Shown: positions 51,990 to 61,399, numbered from the stretch's first letter. The stretch is DNA of 64,000 bases from Pedobacter lusitanus (GCF_040026395.1 NZ_CP157278.1:558001-622000); one strand, 5' to 3'. The notes: generated by a model not told the origin, from the letters alone. Made by a program: numbers and translations.

Positions 51990-52478
51990 ATGAAAAACAA
52001 AGCTGAGTACTGGATAGAACGCCTGGATCTTTAGCCACATCCCGAAGGTGGTTATTACAGAGAGATTTTCAGATCTCGTGCCAGAGTTCATCGTGATTAT
52101 GAAAGTGAATTTAGAAGCTCCTGCACATCCATTTATTATTTGCTTGAAGGCAATGATTTCTCTAGCTTTCATCGGTTAAAGTCTGACAAGCTTTGGTACT
52201 TTCATGTGGGTCAGCCTATAAATATTAACGTTTTAGATACAGATGGGAGTTACAAGTGTATAGAACTCAATGACTCAGAAACTGGTAATATGCAGGCTTT
52301 CATCGAACCGAATTGTTGGTTTACTGCAGAGGTTTCATCAAAATCGGATTTTGCGTTGGTGAGCTGTGCAGTCGCACCAGGCTTCGACTTTTCAGAGTTC
52401 GAGATGGCAACTAAAAGTTCGTTGACCAGCGTTTACCCGGCTCAGAAAAATCTGATCGAGAAATTATGCCGGTTTTAA
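51990..52478 (+). pseudogene. Cupin_5-family gene interrupted by an in-frame TAG
   Basis: From the ATG at 51990 the frame reads MKNKAEYWIERLDL, then a TAG (52032-52034), then PHPEGGYYREIFRSRARV and continues to 52478 without further stops, for 162 codons. Cupin_5 proteins normally read LDLQPHPEGG here, so a single CAG-to-TAG change explains the break. The rest (SIYYLLEGNDFSSFHRL, FIEPNCWFTAEV, ALVSCAVAPGFDFSEFEMA) is intact. A shortened protein could restart inside, but it would lose the N-terminal strand. Confidence 0.85.
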
Positions 52479-52500
52479 AACATAATATTGTGGCTTATCT

Positions 52501-52532
52501 GCTACTATGCAGACGAAATTCCGCATAGTAGC
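52501..52532 (+). terminator. Hairpin after the cupin_5 pseudogene
   Basis: GCTACTATGC (52501-52510) and GCATAGTAGC (52523-52532) form a perfect 10-bp stem with a 12-base loop, 22 bases after the stop codon. No long T-run follows. Confidence 0.55.
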
Positions 52533-52696
52533 AAATAGAATTTCCTGTATAACTGAATAGTCTATAGCATTTGCAGCTAAAAAGAAATTAAGATTGGTGA
52601 GTCAATAATCACAAAACATCCCTCCCTATTAATTATATAAAAAGAATAAAAACTAATAAACGATATCAGGATACGTGACGGTTTCAAAAACGGAGT

Positions 52697-52704
52697 TATA
52701 TTTG
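52697..52704 (+). promoter_or_regulatory. -7 promoter box unusually close to the AraC ATG
   Basis: TATATTTG matches TAnnTTTG but ends only 5 bases before the ATG at 52710. If used, transcription would start at or near the ATG, giving a leaderless mRNA, or translation would start further in. Confidence 0.35.
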
Positions 52705-52709
52705 TAACC

Positions 52710-53549
52710 ATGGTTTTCGAAAACGACTCGAAGGATTTTCTCTGCCTTACTGAACTTGATAGTGAAAATCAGGACAGTGTTTTTCATGCTCGGAAAATGG
52801 ACAAGACTTTTATCTGGAATACGGCAGACAATTTAGCAATAACCATTGATAAGGTTCCCTATCAACTTTCAAGAAATGAGATTATCTTTTTAACCGAATT
52901 TCACAAAATCGATGAGGTAAGACTCTGTAGTGCCCGAATGATTCGGTTCAATAAATCCTTTTTTTGCATGATTGATCAAGATAGTCAGGTAGGAAGCAAA
53001 GGCTTGCTGTTTTATAGTGCAACACATGTTCCAAGGCTGGTTTTAAATGAAAGTGAAGCCGATGATTTTGAAATCTCATGGAAAATTTTCTGTAAAGAAA
53101 TGCATAACGAAAGTCTTCTGAAGAAAGAAATGTTGGAAACTATGCTTAAGAGAATGCTAATTCTCTCTGTCAGAATTTTAAGTAAATCCACCTATTTGCA
53201 AGACTTAGAGAAAAAACAGCTGGATATCGTCAGGGAATTTAATTATCTGGTCGATTCCTACTTCCTCAAACATCATGACGTTGCGTTTTATGCGTCAAAA
53301 TTAAACAAGTCACCAAAGACATTGGCTAATTTATTTTCTACTATTTTAAACCGTAGTCCACGTGAAATTATTCATGACAGGATTATGATTCATGCCAGAA
53401 GGCAGATTCATTACGGTAATTGCTCAATCAAGGAAATTGCCCATCAATTGGGTTATAATGATATTCAGACATTTAGTCGGTTTTTTCGCAAGAGAGAAGG
53501 TATATCTCCCGTTCAATATCGCGATAAATTCACGTCGCAGCACAAGTAA
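52710..53549 (+). CDS. AraC-family transcriptional regulator
   Basis: This 279-residue protein has an N-terminal beta-rich sensing domain (MDKTFIWNTADNLAITIDKVPYQLSRNEIIFL) and a C-terminal AraC domain with DVAFYASKLNKSPKTLANLFSTILNRSPREIIHDRIMIHARRQIHYGNCSIKEIAHQLGYNDIQTFSRFFRKREGISPVQYR. It is followed 135 bases later by the metallo-hydrolase/MFS/hydrolase set on the same strand and may regulate it. A possible internal start is the Met at residue 30. Confidence 0.92.
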   Translation: MVFENDSKDFLCLTELDSENQDSVFHARKMDKTFIWNTADNLAITIDKVPYQLSRNEIIFLTEFHKIDEVRLCSARMIRFNKSFFCMIDQDSQVGSKGLLFYSATHVPRLVLNESEADDFEISWKIFCKEMHNESLLKKEMLETMLKRMLILSVRILSKSTYLQDLEKKQLDIVREFNYLVDSYFLKHHDVAFYASKLNKSPKTLANLFSTILNRSPREIIHDRIMIHARRQIHYGNCSIKEIAHQLGYNDIQTFSRFFRKREGISPVQYRDKFTSQHK

Positions 53550-53683
53550 TCCCTCTTAAATTTCTATATTATTTCCATTTATCCAGCGCAGGAAGAATTG
53601 CTAACTCTTAAGGAATATCTGCCTATCAATGGTCTCTTTTTTACTTGCACATTTGGCTAGTCAATAAAAGAAGAGAAAAAATT

Positions 53684-54487
53684 ATGAGTAAAGAAAAAGT
53701 TAGGATGAGAAGGCTGGGTTGGGCCGGGCTTGAAATTGAATGCGCAGGAGAAACGCTTTTGATAGATTATGTTCAGGAGATTTCACAGTTGGCGGTGATG
53801 CGTAGTGTTAATGAGCGGTTTCCAGTATCTTCTAAAACAGGCGGAGCTTCAGTCGCATTATTAACGCATTTACACAATGATCACGCAGACCCTGGAGCAT
53901 TAAATGTGGCACTCAGCAAAGATGCCCCGGTTTTTAGGCCGATTACGGCCATGGGCAACGATGCGGATATGGCACTGACAAAACATGCGGAGATCGAATT
54001 CAAAAAGTACAAGCTCAGAACTGAAATAGTTGCGGAGTGGGAAGAAAGAAAGGTCGGTCCGTTTCGGATTTTTTCAGTGCCTGCTGTTGATGGATTCGGT
54101 GATCCCCAGCTTAGCTGGGTTGTAGAATGCGGAGGGTTTAGAATCTTTCATGCAGGAGATACCTTGTATCATGGTTTGTGGTGGAGGATTTTTCACAGAT
54201 TTGGTCCCTTCAATGTTGTATTCTTGCCAATAAATGCACCAGTTGTAGATTTTCCACCGCTTAGGCCAATGAGTTCCATTGAGGCTGTAATGACTCCGGA
54301 GCAGGCTGCTGTAGCTGCAAATATCCTTAAGGCTGACTTTGTGGTTCCAATACATTATAATACCCTGCATAAACCACCTGTCTATATCGAGACTCCAAAT
54401 CCAGTAGAGCGATTGCGTGCCAGCGTAACAGATTTAGATGTAGGTATAATGATTAAAGAACCTGGTCATTGGTTTCAATTGTGGTAA
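53684..54487 (+). CDS. MBL-fold metallo-hydrolase (UlaG-like)
   Basis: This 267-residue protein has the metallo-beta-lactamase fold with HxHxDH in LLTHLHNDHADPGAL, a later FHAGDTLYHG (Asp and His ligands) and VVPIHYNT near the C terminus. It resembles UlaG-type lactonases and related phosphodiesterases. I chose the ATG at 53684. It is followed by an MFS gene 11 bases later, so both are likely co-transcribed as a small detoxification or catabolic unit. Confidence 0.88.
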   Translation: MSKEKVRMRRLGWAGLEIECAGETLLIDYVQEISQLAVMRSVNERFPVSSKTGGASVALLTHLHNDHADPGALNVALSKDAPVFRPITAMGNDADMALTKHAEIEFKKYKLRTEIVAEWEERKVGPFRIFSVPAVDGFGDPQLSWVVECGGFRIFHAGDTLYHGLWWRIFHRFGPFNVVFLPINAPVVDFPPLRPMSSIEAVMTPEQAAVAANILKADFVVPIHYNTLHKPPVYIETPNPVERLRASVTDLDVGIMIKEPGHWFQLW

Positions 54488-54498
54488 TAACTAACAAA

Positions 54499-55659
54499 AT
54501 GTCAAAAGAAAAATTTCCTTTTTTTGCACTACTAGCCTTTACAATGGTTGCTTTTTCGGCTATCATAACAGAACTTCTACCTGCAGGAGTACTGCTTGGT
54601 ATGGCGCATGATCTGCAAGTTCGTGAATCAAGCATCGGAAGACTGGTTTCATATTATGCGTTAGGTACAGTTTTAACAGCTTTTCCCGCCACTGCATTAA
54701 CAAGCGGCTTTTCCCGTAAGCCTTTGCTGATGACTGTTATTTTTTGCTTTTTTTTATCAAATATTATTACAGCTTTTTCACAAAACTACTGGCTTACCGT
54801 GGCTATGCGAATACTGGCAGGAGGTTTTGGCGGTATCCTATGGCCACTCCTGGCTGGTTATGCGGCGAGATTGGTAAATGGAAAGAATACAGGGAAGGCC
54901 ATATCAATGGTAATGGCCGGTAGTACAATAGCGCTTTCCGTTGGATTGCCCATAGGAGCTTTTTTAGGTCAGATCATCGGATGGCGAGGCACTTTTGCGA
55001 CCTTGTCTGCATTGATATTTATACTCATTGTGTGGATAGCATGGAAAATTCCAGGCCTTAATGCTGATGAAAAGAAGATGAGTATACCAGTTAACCTATT
55101 TAAGATCCCAGGTGTGTTTCTGGTTATGATCACGACATTTACAGCCTCACTTGCGACATATGTAGCCTACACTTATCTTTCACCAATTATGGTCACTAAT
55201 GGAATTAAAGATAATACAGGTTTTGCTTTGGGATTATTCGGTATAGGGGCAGTATTGGGAATTCTCCTTACTGCGAGGTTTATTGATACGCATATGAGAT
55301 CAGCATTACTATTATCCATGCTTCTCGGAGCGAGCGCATTATTCATCGTTTCTTTGGCAGGCCATTTTTATTTTGTTTTCTATACGTGTATCGTATTCTG
55401 GGGCATTTCCTTCGGAGGCCTACCCTCGCTATTGCAGACCGCAACTATCAATGCTACTAAGGGCCTTCCTGAAATAGGAAGCTCCATAACTGTTACTGTT
55501 TATAATATAGGGGTTTTTTCCGGAGCATTTATCGGTGGGCTGATTTTAGATTATACAGGTCCTTGTGCAATATCCTGGACAAGTTTTCTATTGATGGCTA
55601 TCGTGATTTCACTGGTGGTTATGGGGCGTAGGTTTGCTTTCCCAGGCCGAAAAATTTAA
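54499..55659 (+). CDS. MFS-family efflux transporter (AraJ/DHA1-like)
   Basis: This 386-residue protein has about twelve membrane spans. ELLPAGVLLGMAHDLQVRESSIGRLVSYYALGTVLTAFPATALTSGFSRKPLLM carries the first-half MFS loop motif, with G-x-x-x-D-type spacing altered. It begins MSKEKFPFFALLAFT at the ATG at 54499. DHA1-type members export drugs, sugars or metabolites using protons. It is encoded between a metallo-hydrolase and an alpha/beta hydrolase. Confidence 0.88.
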   Translation: MSKEKFPFFALLAFTMVAFSAIITELLPAGVLLGMAHDLQVRESSIGRLVSYYALGTVLTAFPATALTSGFSRKPLLMTVIFCFFLSNIITAFSQNYWLTVAMRILAGGFGGILWPLLAGYAARLVNGKNTGKAISMVMAGSTIALSVGLPIGAFLGQIIGWRGTFATLSALIFILIVWIAWKIPGLNADEKKMSIPVNLFKIPGVFLVMITTFTASLATYVAYTYLSPIMVTNGIKDNTGFALGLFGIGAVLGILLTARFIDTHMRSALLLSMLLGASALFIVSLAGHFYFVFYTCIVFWGISFGGLPSLLQTATINATKGLPEIGSSITVTVYNIGVFSGAFIGGLILDYTGPCAISWTSFLLMAIVISLVVMGRRFAFPGRKI

Positions 55660-55714
55660 TAAAAAACAAAATAACTAATTGATCAAAATTTTGAACTTTT
55701 AAAATAATCGAAAA

Positions 55715-56413
55715 ATGAAAACAAAAGATTTAACCATTATATTAGTACATGGGGCCTGGTCGGATGGTTCTAATTGGAGATACATTATTCCGCTGTTACA
55801 CCAGGAAGGATATAAAGTCAGGAGTGTCCAAAATCCCCTAACCTCTTTAGAGGACGATATCCAAAAAACAAACGATTTAATTGATGCGCAAGATGGCAAG
55901 GTTTTGTTAGTGGGTCATTCTTATGGCGGGGCAGTAATTTCTGGTGCCGGAAATAATGGTAAGGTAGTAGGTCTGGTTTACGTTGCAGCATTTGCACCCG
56001 ATAAAGGGGAGAGTTTAGGAAGTATATCTGCAGAAAAGATAAAGCAGCCAGCTGGAAGAACAAGTATATATCCGGATAGCAAAGGCTTTCTGTGGATTAA
56101 ATATGATGAACACCACAAAAATTTTTGTCATGATGTAAATGAAGCTGATGCCTTAGTGGCATCGCTGGCGCAAAAACCAATCCACAGTAAATGTTTTGGC
56201 GGAATCATGGGCGATCCTGCCTGGAGGAATAAACCAACCTGGTATCAGGTGTCTTTAAATGATCAGATGATTTTGCCAGAAACACAGAGAGAAATGGCAG
56301 AAAGAATGAAACCTGAAAAAATAATTTATTTAGAAGCCAGTCATTTTTCATTAGTTTCCAAACCTCAGGAGGTAGCCCGGTTGATTCTTGAAGCTGCAAA
56401 ATCATCCGAATAA
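55715..56413 (+). CDS. Alpha/beta hydrolase
   Basis: This 232-residue protein has the alpha/beta-hydrolase core: oxyanion motif LVHGAWSDGSNW, nucleophile elbow GHSYGGAVI, and a C-terminal His in LEASHFSLVSKP. It is close in style to EstC/pyrethroid-hydrolase-like esterases. No signal peptide, so cytoplasmic. It precedes the epoxide hydrolase gene by 15 bases, and the two may act on the same compound. Confidence 0.9.
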   Translation: MKTKDLTIILVHGAWSDGSNWRYIIPLLHQEGYKVRSVQNPLTSLEDDIQKTNDLIDAQDGKVLLVGHSYGGAVISGAGNNGKVVGLVYVAAFAPDKGESLGSISAEKIKQPAGRTSIYPDSKGFLWIKYDEHHKNFCHDVNEADALVASLAQKPIHSKCFGGIMGDPAWRNKPTWYQVSLNDQMILPETQREMAERMKPEKIIYLEASHFSLVSKPQEVARLILEAAKSSE

Positions 56414-56428
56414 ATCCTGATTGAATTT

Positions 56429-57682
56429 ATGACAATGAATCAACTAACCAGACGAGAATTAATTAGGAAGGGCGGCTTAGCCTTAATCGGTATTTCATTA
56501 CCTTCCATAAAAAAAATAAATCATTCATTTATAGAGATGTCAACAGCAACCAATAGAATTAAACCATTTTCAGTCTATGTTCCACAACAAGTTCTGGATG
56601 ATCTAAAATTAAGATTAAATCTAACCCGATGGCCAGATCAGATAACAGGATCCGATTGGAATTATGGTACTGATCTTTCTTATATGAAAGAATTGACAAA
56701 GTACTGGCAGAAAACATTTGACTGGCGAAAAGTTGAAGCTGAAATCAATTCTTATCCAAATTTCATGGCTGATATTGATGGGCACAAGATTCATTTTATG
56801 CATGTCAAAGGAAAGGGCAAGCGATCAGTACCATTGATAATTACCCATGGATGGCCAGGATCATTTCTGGAAATGATGAAACTTATCCCCCTATTGACCG
56901 AAGACCCTCACTTTTCTTTTGACCTGGTTATCCCGTCCATTCCAGGATTTGGCTTTTCTGATAAAATTATTCATCCCGGTTGCAACAGTGAATTTGTTGC
57001 CGACATTTGGCATCAGTTAATGACGGAACTTGGGTATCAACGTTATGGAGCACAAGGTGGTGATATAGGCTCTGGAATCAGCACATGGTTGTCTTTAAAA
57101 TATCCATCTAATATTATTGGTTTGCATCTCAATTATATCTCTGGTTCTTATAAACCCTATATAGCGGATGGCGAACAACTTTCTGAGGAAGTATTAGCTT
57201 TTCAGAAAACTGCAGCGGAGTGGTCTGCCAGGGAAGGTGCATATGCTTATATACATGCTACGAAACCACTGACAGCTGCATATGGGCTAAATGATTCTCC
57301 TGTTGGACTATGTGCATGGATTGTTGAAAAATTCAAGGGCTGGAGTGATAATAACGGAAATATTGAAAATAGTTTTACCAAAGATGAGCTACTTGCCAAT
57401 ATCACCTTATACTGGATAACGCAAACGATACATTCCTCTATGCGAATTTATAATGAAAACAGTAAAAAACCATTGGTATTTAAAAATAATGAGCAAGTAA
57501 CAGTCCCGGTTGGCTTTGCTAAATTTCCAAAAGAATTGCCCACTCCTCCCCGGTCATATATTGAAAGGGGTTTTAATATCCGCCACTGGACAACAATGCC
57601 TGCCGGCGGGCACTTTGCTGCAGTGGAACGGCCAGAATTACTTTCAAAAGATATTATAAATTTCTTCTCAGGATTGAAATAA
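56429..57682 (+). CDS. Epoxide hydrolase (EHN-domain) with a Tat-like leader
   Basis: This 417-residue protein begins with LTRRELIRKGGLALIGISL, a twin-arginine-like export signal, then an epoxide hydrolase N-terminal domain (IKPFSVYVPQQVLDDLKLRLNLTRWPDQI), the oxyanion motif THGWPGS, the nucleophile Asp in GAQGGDIGSG and the catalytic His in PAGGHFAAVERPELL. It opens epoxides to diols, possibly in the periplasm. It is the last gene of the MBL/MFS/hydrolase set and ends before a strong hairpin. Confidence 0.9.
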   Translation: MTMNQLTRRELIRKGGLALIGISLPSIKKINHSFIEMSTATNRIKPFSVYVPQQVLDDLKLRLNLTRWPDQITGSDWNYGTDLSYMKELTKYWQKTFDWRKVEAEINSYPNFMADIDGHKIHFMHVKGKGKRSVPLIITHGWPGSFLEMMKLIPLLTEDPHFSFDLVIPSIPGFGFSDKIIHPGCNSEFVADIWHQLMTELGYQRYGAQGGDIGSGISTWLSLKYPSNIIGLHLNYISGSYKPYIADGEQLSEEVLAFQKTAAEWSAREGAYAYIHATKPLTAAYGLNDSPVGLCAWIVEKFKGWSDNNGNIENSFTKDELLANITLYWITQTIHSSMRIYNENSKKPLVFKNNEQVTVPVGFAKFPKELPTPPRSYIERGFNIRHWTTMPAGGHFAAVERPELLSKDIINFFSGLK

Positions 57683-57716
57683 AGAATAATGTAAAAAGCA
57701 GATTGCTTAAATATTT

Positions 57717-57755
57717 AGACGCTTTAGTTACTAAACCAACGCAACTAAGGCGTCT
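57717..57755. terminator. Terminator after the epoxide hydrolase gene
   Basis: AGACGCTTTAGTT (57717-57729) pairs with AACTAAGGCGTCT (57743-57755) over 13 bp with one wobble, around a 13-base loop. Confidence 0.65.
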
Positions 57756-57778
57756 CCATAAATCGTACAAAAAGTTAA

Positions 57779-58942
57779 TTATTCAGCTTTCACCCCTATT
57801 TCATGTGTATTAAAATCCAGTAGATAAGAGTTTTTATAGAAGAAATTAATACTATAAATTCCATCTCTTGAAGGATTGGATACTAGCGGATGAAGTTTAG
57901 TCACATTACGCTTCATGTCATTAATATAACTATAAGTATATCCCTGAGCAGTGCTAAAACTCACCGTCGTACCAGTATCCATCGTTGTTTCACTGGCAAC
58001 ATCTGTATAAATTGTATTGTCATTAGAAGTACCGGTATCCAATAAGATCGATTTTGCTACTGCTGGCTTACCATCAAGACTCACCATAGCTGCCAGGTTA
58101 GGACTAAATGAACCGCTTGTTTTTAAGCTTTGCGCCTGAAATACAAATCCCACTCTTGATTGATCATTTATACCCACACTGAGTAAAGACTGTCCCGGCG
58201 AATCCGTATATGAAGTTACCTTATCCCAGTCAACCAAGCTAAGCTGTGACAATTTAAATCCCGCATGAAGACCTTCAATAAGGTTGAGATAACTAAACGG
58301 ACCTTTGAGATCTGAACGTTTGGTTACCAGCCCTTTTAAAGGGGTACCCGAAGAATATACACCTGCTATCCCATCTGCCTGCGGATCTACAGGTATAACC
58401 GCAAGTGACTTATTATCAACACCTTTATAAATCAGTAAGAAAGGCATTCGCTGTGTCTTGACAGCCCCTGAATCATCACCTATTTTAAAAGTTGCATAAG
58501 CAATATTTCCATAAAATGTACGTGCGTTATCTTTACCATAACTGGCACTAAGTTTCGTTCTGGTCACTGTAATTCCATTTGAAACTAAAGAATCTTTATC
58601 AGTGATAACGATTCCGGTATCGGCTATCAGAGCAGGTGCCAATATAGATTTAGCTTGCAGTACGATACCCTCTGACCCGGTATCGAACATCATTTTAAGT
58701 TTAACATCACTTGACCCTACCTGCATAACAGGAAGATAGATTCTTCTACTATAGCCTGCTTTAGACTGACCGGGAAAAAGGTTTATACATACCGGGTTTG
58801 TAAGCTGGTCAGAGGCCGTTTTTACTGACAGCTGATTAATCTGAGGCTCTGGGATAGAAGATTTTTTACAGGAATAAATGGCTGTAAAAAATAAAACAGC
58901 GAATAGTTTACTGAATGGCGATTTTAAGATAGGTTTTTTCAT
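57779..58942 (-). CDS. Pepsin-like (bilobal aspartic protease) lipoprotein
   Basis: This 387-residue lipoprotein (lipobox FTAIYSCKKS) has two DTG motifs, MMFDTGSEGIVL (Asp87) and ILLDTGTSNDNTIY (Asp302), at the spacing expected for a bilobal pepsin-type aspartic protease. Pepsin-like proteins are rare in bacteria. It ends with a beta-rich domain (YSINFFYKNSYLLDFNTHEIGVKAE). It is probably anchored to the inner or outer membrane. It is transcribed alone. Catalytic activity cannot be judged from sequence alone. Confidence 0.65.
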   Translation of the reverse strand: MKKPILKSPFSKLFAVLFFTAIYSCKKSSIPEPQINQLSVKTASDQLTNPVCINLFPGQSKAGYSRRIYLPVMQVGSSDVKLKMMFDTGSEGIVLQAKSILAPALIADTGIVITDKDSLVSNGITVTRTKLSASYGKDNARTFYGNIAYATFKIGDDSGAVKTQRMPFLLIYKGVDNKSLAVIPVDPQADGIAGVYSSGTPLKGLVTKRSDLKGPFSYLNLIEGLHAGFKLSQLSLVDWDKVTSYTDSPGQSLLSVGINDQSRVGFVFQAQSLKTSGSFSPNLAAMVSLDGKPAVAKSILLDTGTSNDNTIYTDVASETTMDTGTTVSFSTAQGYTYSYINDMKRNVTKLHPLVSNPSRDGIYSINFFYKNSYLLDFNTHEIGVKAE

Positions 58943-59022
58943 AGATAAGTAGTTAGTTTTACATAAGTAAGACAGCTAATCCAGATCAAACAGGTAGGAA
59001 CATGAATAATAAATCCTCGTTT

Positions 59023-59970
59023 CTAAAGCATGGAATATTTTTTAGGCTTTATGCCGATATGCTTCTCGAAAACTCTGGAAAAGTGACTTAGATTTTCAAA
59101 TCCCAATTGGTAACCAACTTCTGAAACCGAAAATCTTTCTTCCCGGAGAAGCCGGGTAGCTTCTTTCATTCTCCTGTACTGGTAATAATCATAAATGCCC
59201 ATGCCAAATACCTGCGTAAAAATATTGCGCATTTTCAATTCGTTCATTCCGGCAATAAGTTTTAATTCTAAAACAGAAGTGGGTTTACTCAAAGATGAAA
59301 TTAGTTTGTTGCGCACCTTATAAATGGACTTTATATCGTTTTCGTTCAATCTGTTATGGACATGCCTTTCGCGTTTACTCAGACTTATAAACAAATGAAA
59401 AAGTAATTCCATTGCTTTAAGCTTATAATGATAATCAATCAGAGCACCGGGCTCCTCTTTTTTCACGAAGTCATTAACCGTGCGTACAATATCATCGGTC
59501 ATGATTTCTTCTATTAAAAAATCATGACGGTTGTTAAACAAAAATCCGAACTGTTCAATATCATTCTTTAAAAAGCTTTTCAGATAGCTCGCACTAAGAA
59601 ATATAGTAACAATATTTACCTGATTACCCTTTTCGAAATAACTTTCAAACGAATACGAAGATGAAAATACATGCACGCACGGAGGTGCTGATTGTGTATT
59701 TGACTCTCCTCCCGCACCTGTTGATTGATTATCCCGCAATATATTTTTAAAGTAAAAACAAATGCTGTCTTTGATAAACCGGGGTGCCTGTGTTTGGCGC
59801 GAGAATGTTTTCTTCACTGTATAACCGGTGATGAACATAGCTAATTCGGGCATAAAATCGAAAGTTCTCTGATAATGAACTTCCAGGTTTTTCTCTGCCT
59901 TTTTCCCAATATCATACCCGATTTTATTCATGAACTGCAAAAAGGTACTCATGTCTTTCTCCGTTTCCAT
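59023..59970 (-). CDS. AraC-family transcriptional regulator
   Basis: This 315-residue protein has an N-terminal sensing region and a C-terminal AraC domain (LELKLIAGMNELKMRNIFTQVFGMGIYDYYQYRRMKEATRLLREERFSVSEVGYQLGFENLSHFSRVFEKHIGIKPKKY). It is divergent from the hydrolase gene starting at 60080 and shares with it a 109-bp gap holding a perfect inverted repeat, so it probably controls that gene. Confidence 0.92.
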   Translation of the reverse strand: METEKDMSTFLQFMNKIGYDIGKKAEKNLEVHYQRTFDFMPELAMFITGYTVKKTFSRQTQAPRFIKDSICFYFKNILRDNQSTGAGGESNTQSAPPCVHVFSSSYSFESYFEKGNQVNIVTIFLSASYLKSFLKNDIEQFGFLFNNRHDFLIEEIMTDDIVRTVNDFVKKEEPGALIDYHYKLKAMELLFHLFISLSKRERHVHNRLNENDIKSIYKVRNKLISSLSKPTSVLELKLIAGMNELKMRNIFTQVFGMGIYDYYQYRRMKEATRLLREERFSVSEVGYQLGFENLSHFSRVFEKHIGIKPKKYSML

Positions 59971-60017
59971 ATTTTCAGGACTATTATTATTAGCTAAACG
60001 GCTATTTTAATCCTAAA

Positions 60018-60037
60018 GATACAATCAATTTTGTATC
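60018..60037. promoter_or_regulatory. Inverted repeat in the AraC/hydrolase gap
   Basis: GATACAA (60018-60024) and TTGTATC (60031-60037) are perfectly complementary with a 6-base spacer. Confidence 0.45.
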
Positions 60038-60079
60038 AACGAAAAGGTTAAAAACATACATCAAATAAAATACTGACAG

Positions 60080-61270
60080 ATGAATACACAGAATCTAAAA
60101 AATACTGCCCCTGATGCAGATTATTCAACACAACGCCTTAGTCAACGCTATCGTTTTGCTGATCCTAATATGGATCTCTTTTTTCTGGGCGCATTAGGAT
60201 GGGGACCAGCTGGCGGCTTATCTGCCGGCGAAGCCTTTTACATTGCCTCTCAAATTGAAGACGGTAATGCTGAATCGTGGACATGTGCATTCGAGCATCA
60301 GGGTGAAGTCCTGAGTGCACAAGCCAACATCTGGCTGAAACGCGGGTGTACGCTTGCTGCCGGTGAAGCCCGGTTAAAAGCATTCGCATGCTACCGTTCA
60401 GCATGGCAGTTTGTCGTTCCCGGCAAACGCTTCACAGCATTGTTCCGCACCAGTCAAAAGCACTTTGATCAAGCTCTGGAGGAGTTGGGAATTCCAGCTA
60501 CGCGATTTACTATTCCTTACGCAGGCGGTGAGCTACCGGGACATTTCTTCCAGGCGAGTGACCCTACAGTGCCGACAATTCTGGTTATCGGTGGTGCTGA
60601 TACCTGCCATGAGGATAGGTTCTTATCGCAAGGTCGCTATTACCTGAATCGTGGCTATTCGGTTGCACTTGTTGACCTGCCAGGACAGGGACTCGTACAA
60701 GAGCAGGGACTTTACTGGGAACCGGAGACTGAGCTACCGATCGCGGCGGTAATCGATGAATTAATTACCCGCTTCCGGGTGGAACCGCAAAGACTGGCGT
60801 TATTAGGCATGAGTCTTGGTGGTTATTTCGCCAGCCGGGCAGCAGCGTATGAACCCCGGATCGCTGCGGTTATAGCCACTCCGGTACTTACCAACCCTAT
60901 CGAACTATTTAAAGGAGTAGAAAAGCAGGAAGCAGAGTCTGACAAGACTAAAGCATCTGAGGCAGGAAAAAACAATCTTCAGGTACTAATGTGGAAGGCT
61001 GGCGCGACCGACTTTTCAGAGATGGCACAGCGTTGGGATGGCGTGGTAGTAAATCCGCTTAACATACATGTCCCCTTTCTTTCCGTGCTAGGCAACCAGG
61101 AAGGAAGTATCTGGAAGAAACAGACTGAGGAATGGCATACCAATATCGCATCTGCCAAAAAAAGTCTCGTGATTCTTGATGCGGAATCAGGTGCTGATGC
61201 GCATTGCCAGGGAAACAACCCGCTTCGGTTAGTTCAGGAGGTCGATGCATGGCTACGCGAGGTTCTGTGA
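60080..61270 (+). CDS. Alpha/beta hydrolase of the FrsA/DUF1100 type
   Basis: This 396-residue protein has a helical N-terminal domain (FFLGALGWGPAGGLSAGEAFYIASQIEDGNAESW) and a C-terminal alpha/beta hydrolase core with the nucleophile motif LGMSLGGYFASRAA and the C-terminal His in DAHCQGNN. It resembles the FrsA and 2,6-dihydroxypseudooxynicotine hydrolase group. Its base composition is visibly GC-richer (about half G+C by eye) than its neighbours, which suggests acquisition from another lineage. It is divergent from AraC. Confidence 0.85.
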   Translation: MNTQNLKNTAPDADYSTQRLSQRYRFADPNMDLFFLGALGWGPAGGLSAGEAFYIASQIEDGNAESWTCAFEHQGEVLSAQANIWLKRGCTLAAGEARLKAFACYRSAWQFVVPGKRFTALFRTSQKHFDQALEELGIPATRFTIPYAGGELPGHFFQASDPTVPTILVIGGADTCHEDRFLSQGRYYLNRGYSVALVDLPGQGLVQEQGLYWEPETELPIAAVIDELITRFRVEPQRLALLGMSLGGYFASRAAAYEPRIAAVIATPVLTNPIELFKGVEKQEAESDKTKASEAGKNNLQVLMWKAGATDFSEMAQRWDGVVVNPLNIHVPFLSVLGNQEGSIWKKQTEEWHTNIASAKKSLVILDAESGADAHCQGNNPLRLVQEVDAWLREVL

Positions 61271-61399
61271 AATTGGTTAAAGCCAGGTAAAAATGGCCGG
61301 AACTTTTTAAAATCATTTTACCCAGACAAAAACGTAACATATATAATACAATATACGTATGTATTTTCTCGTTTTTCACTATATTTTAATCATACACAA

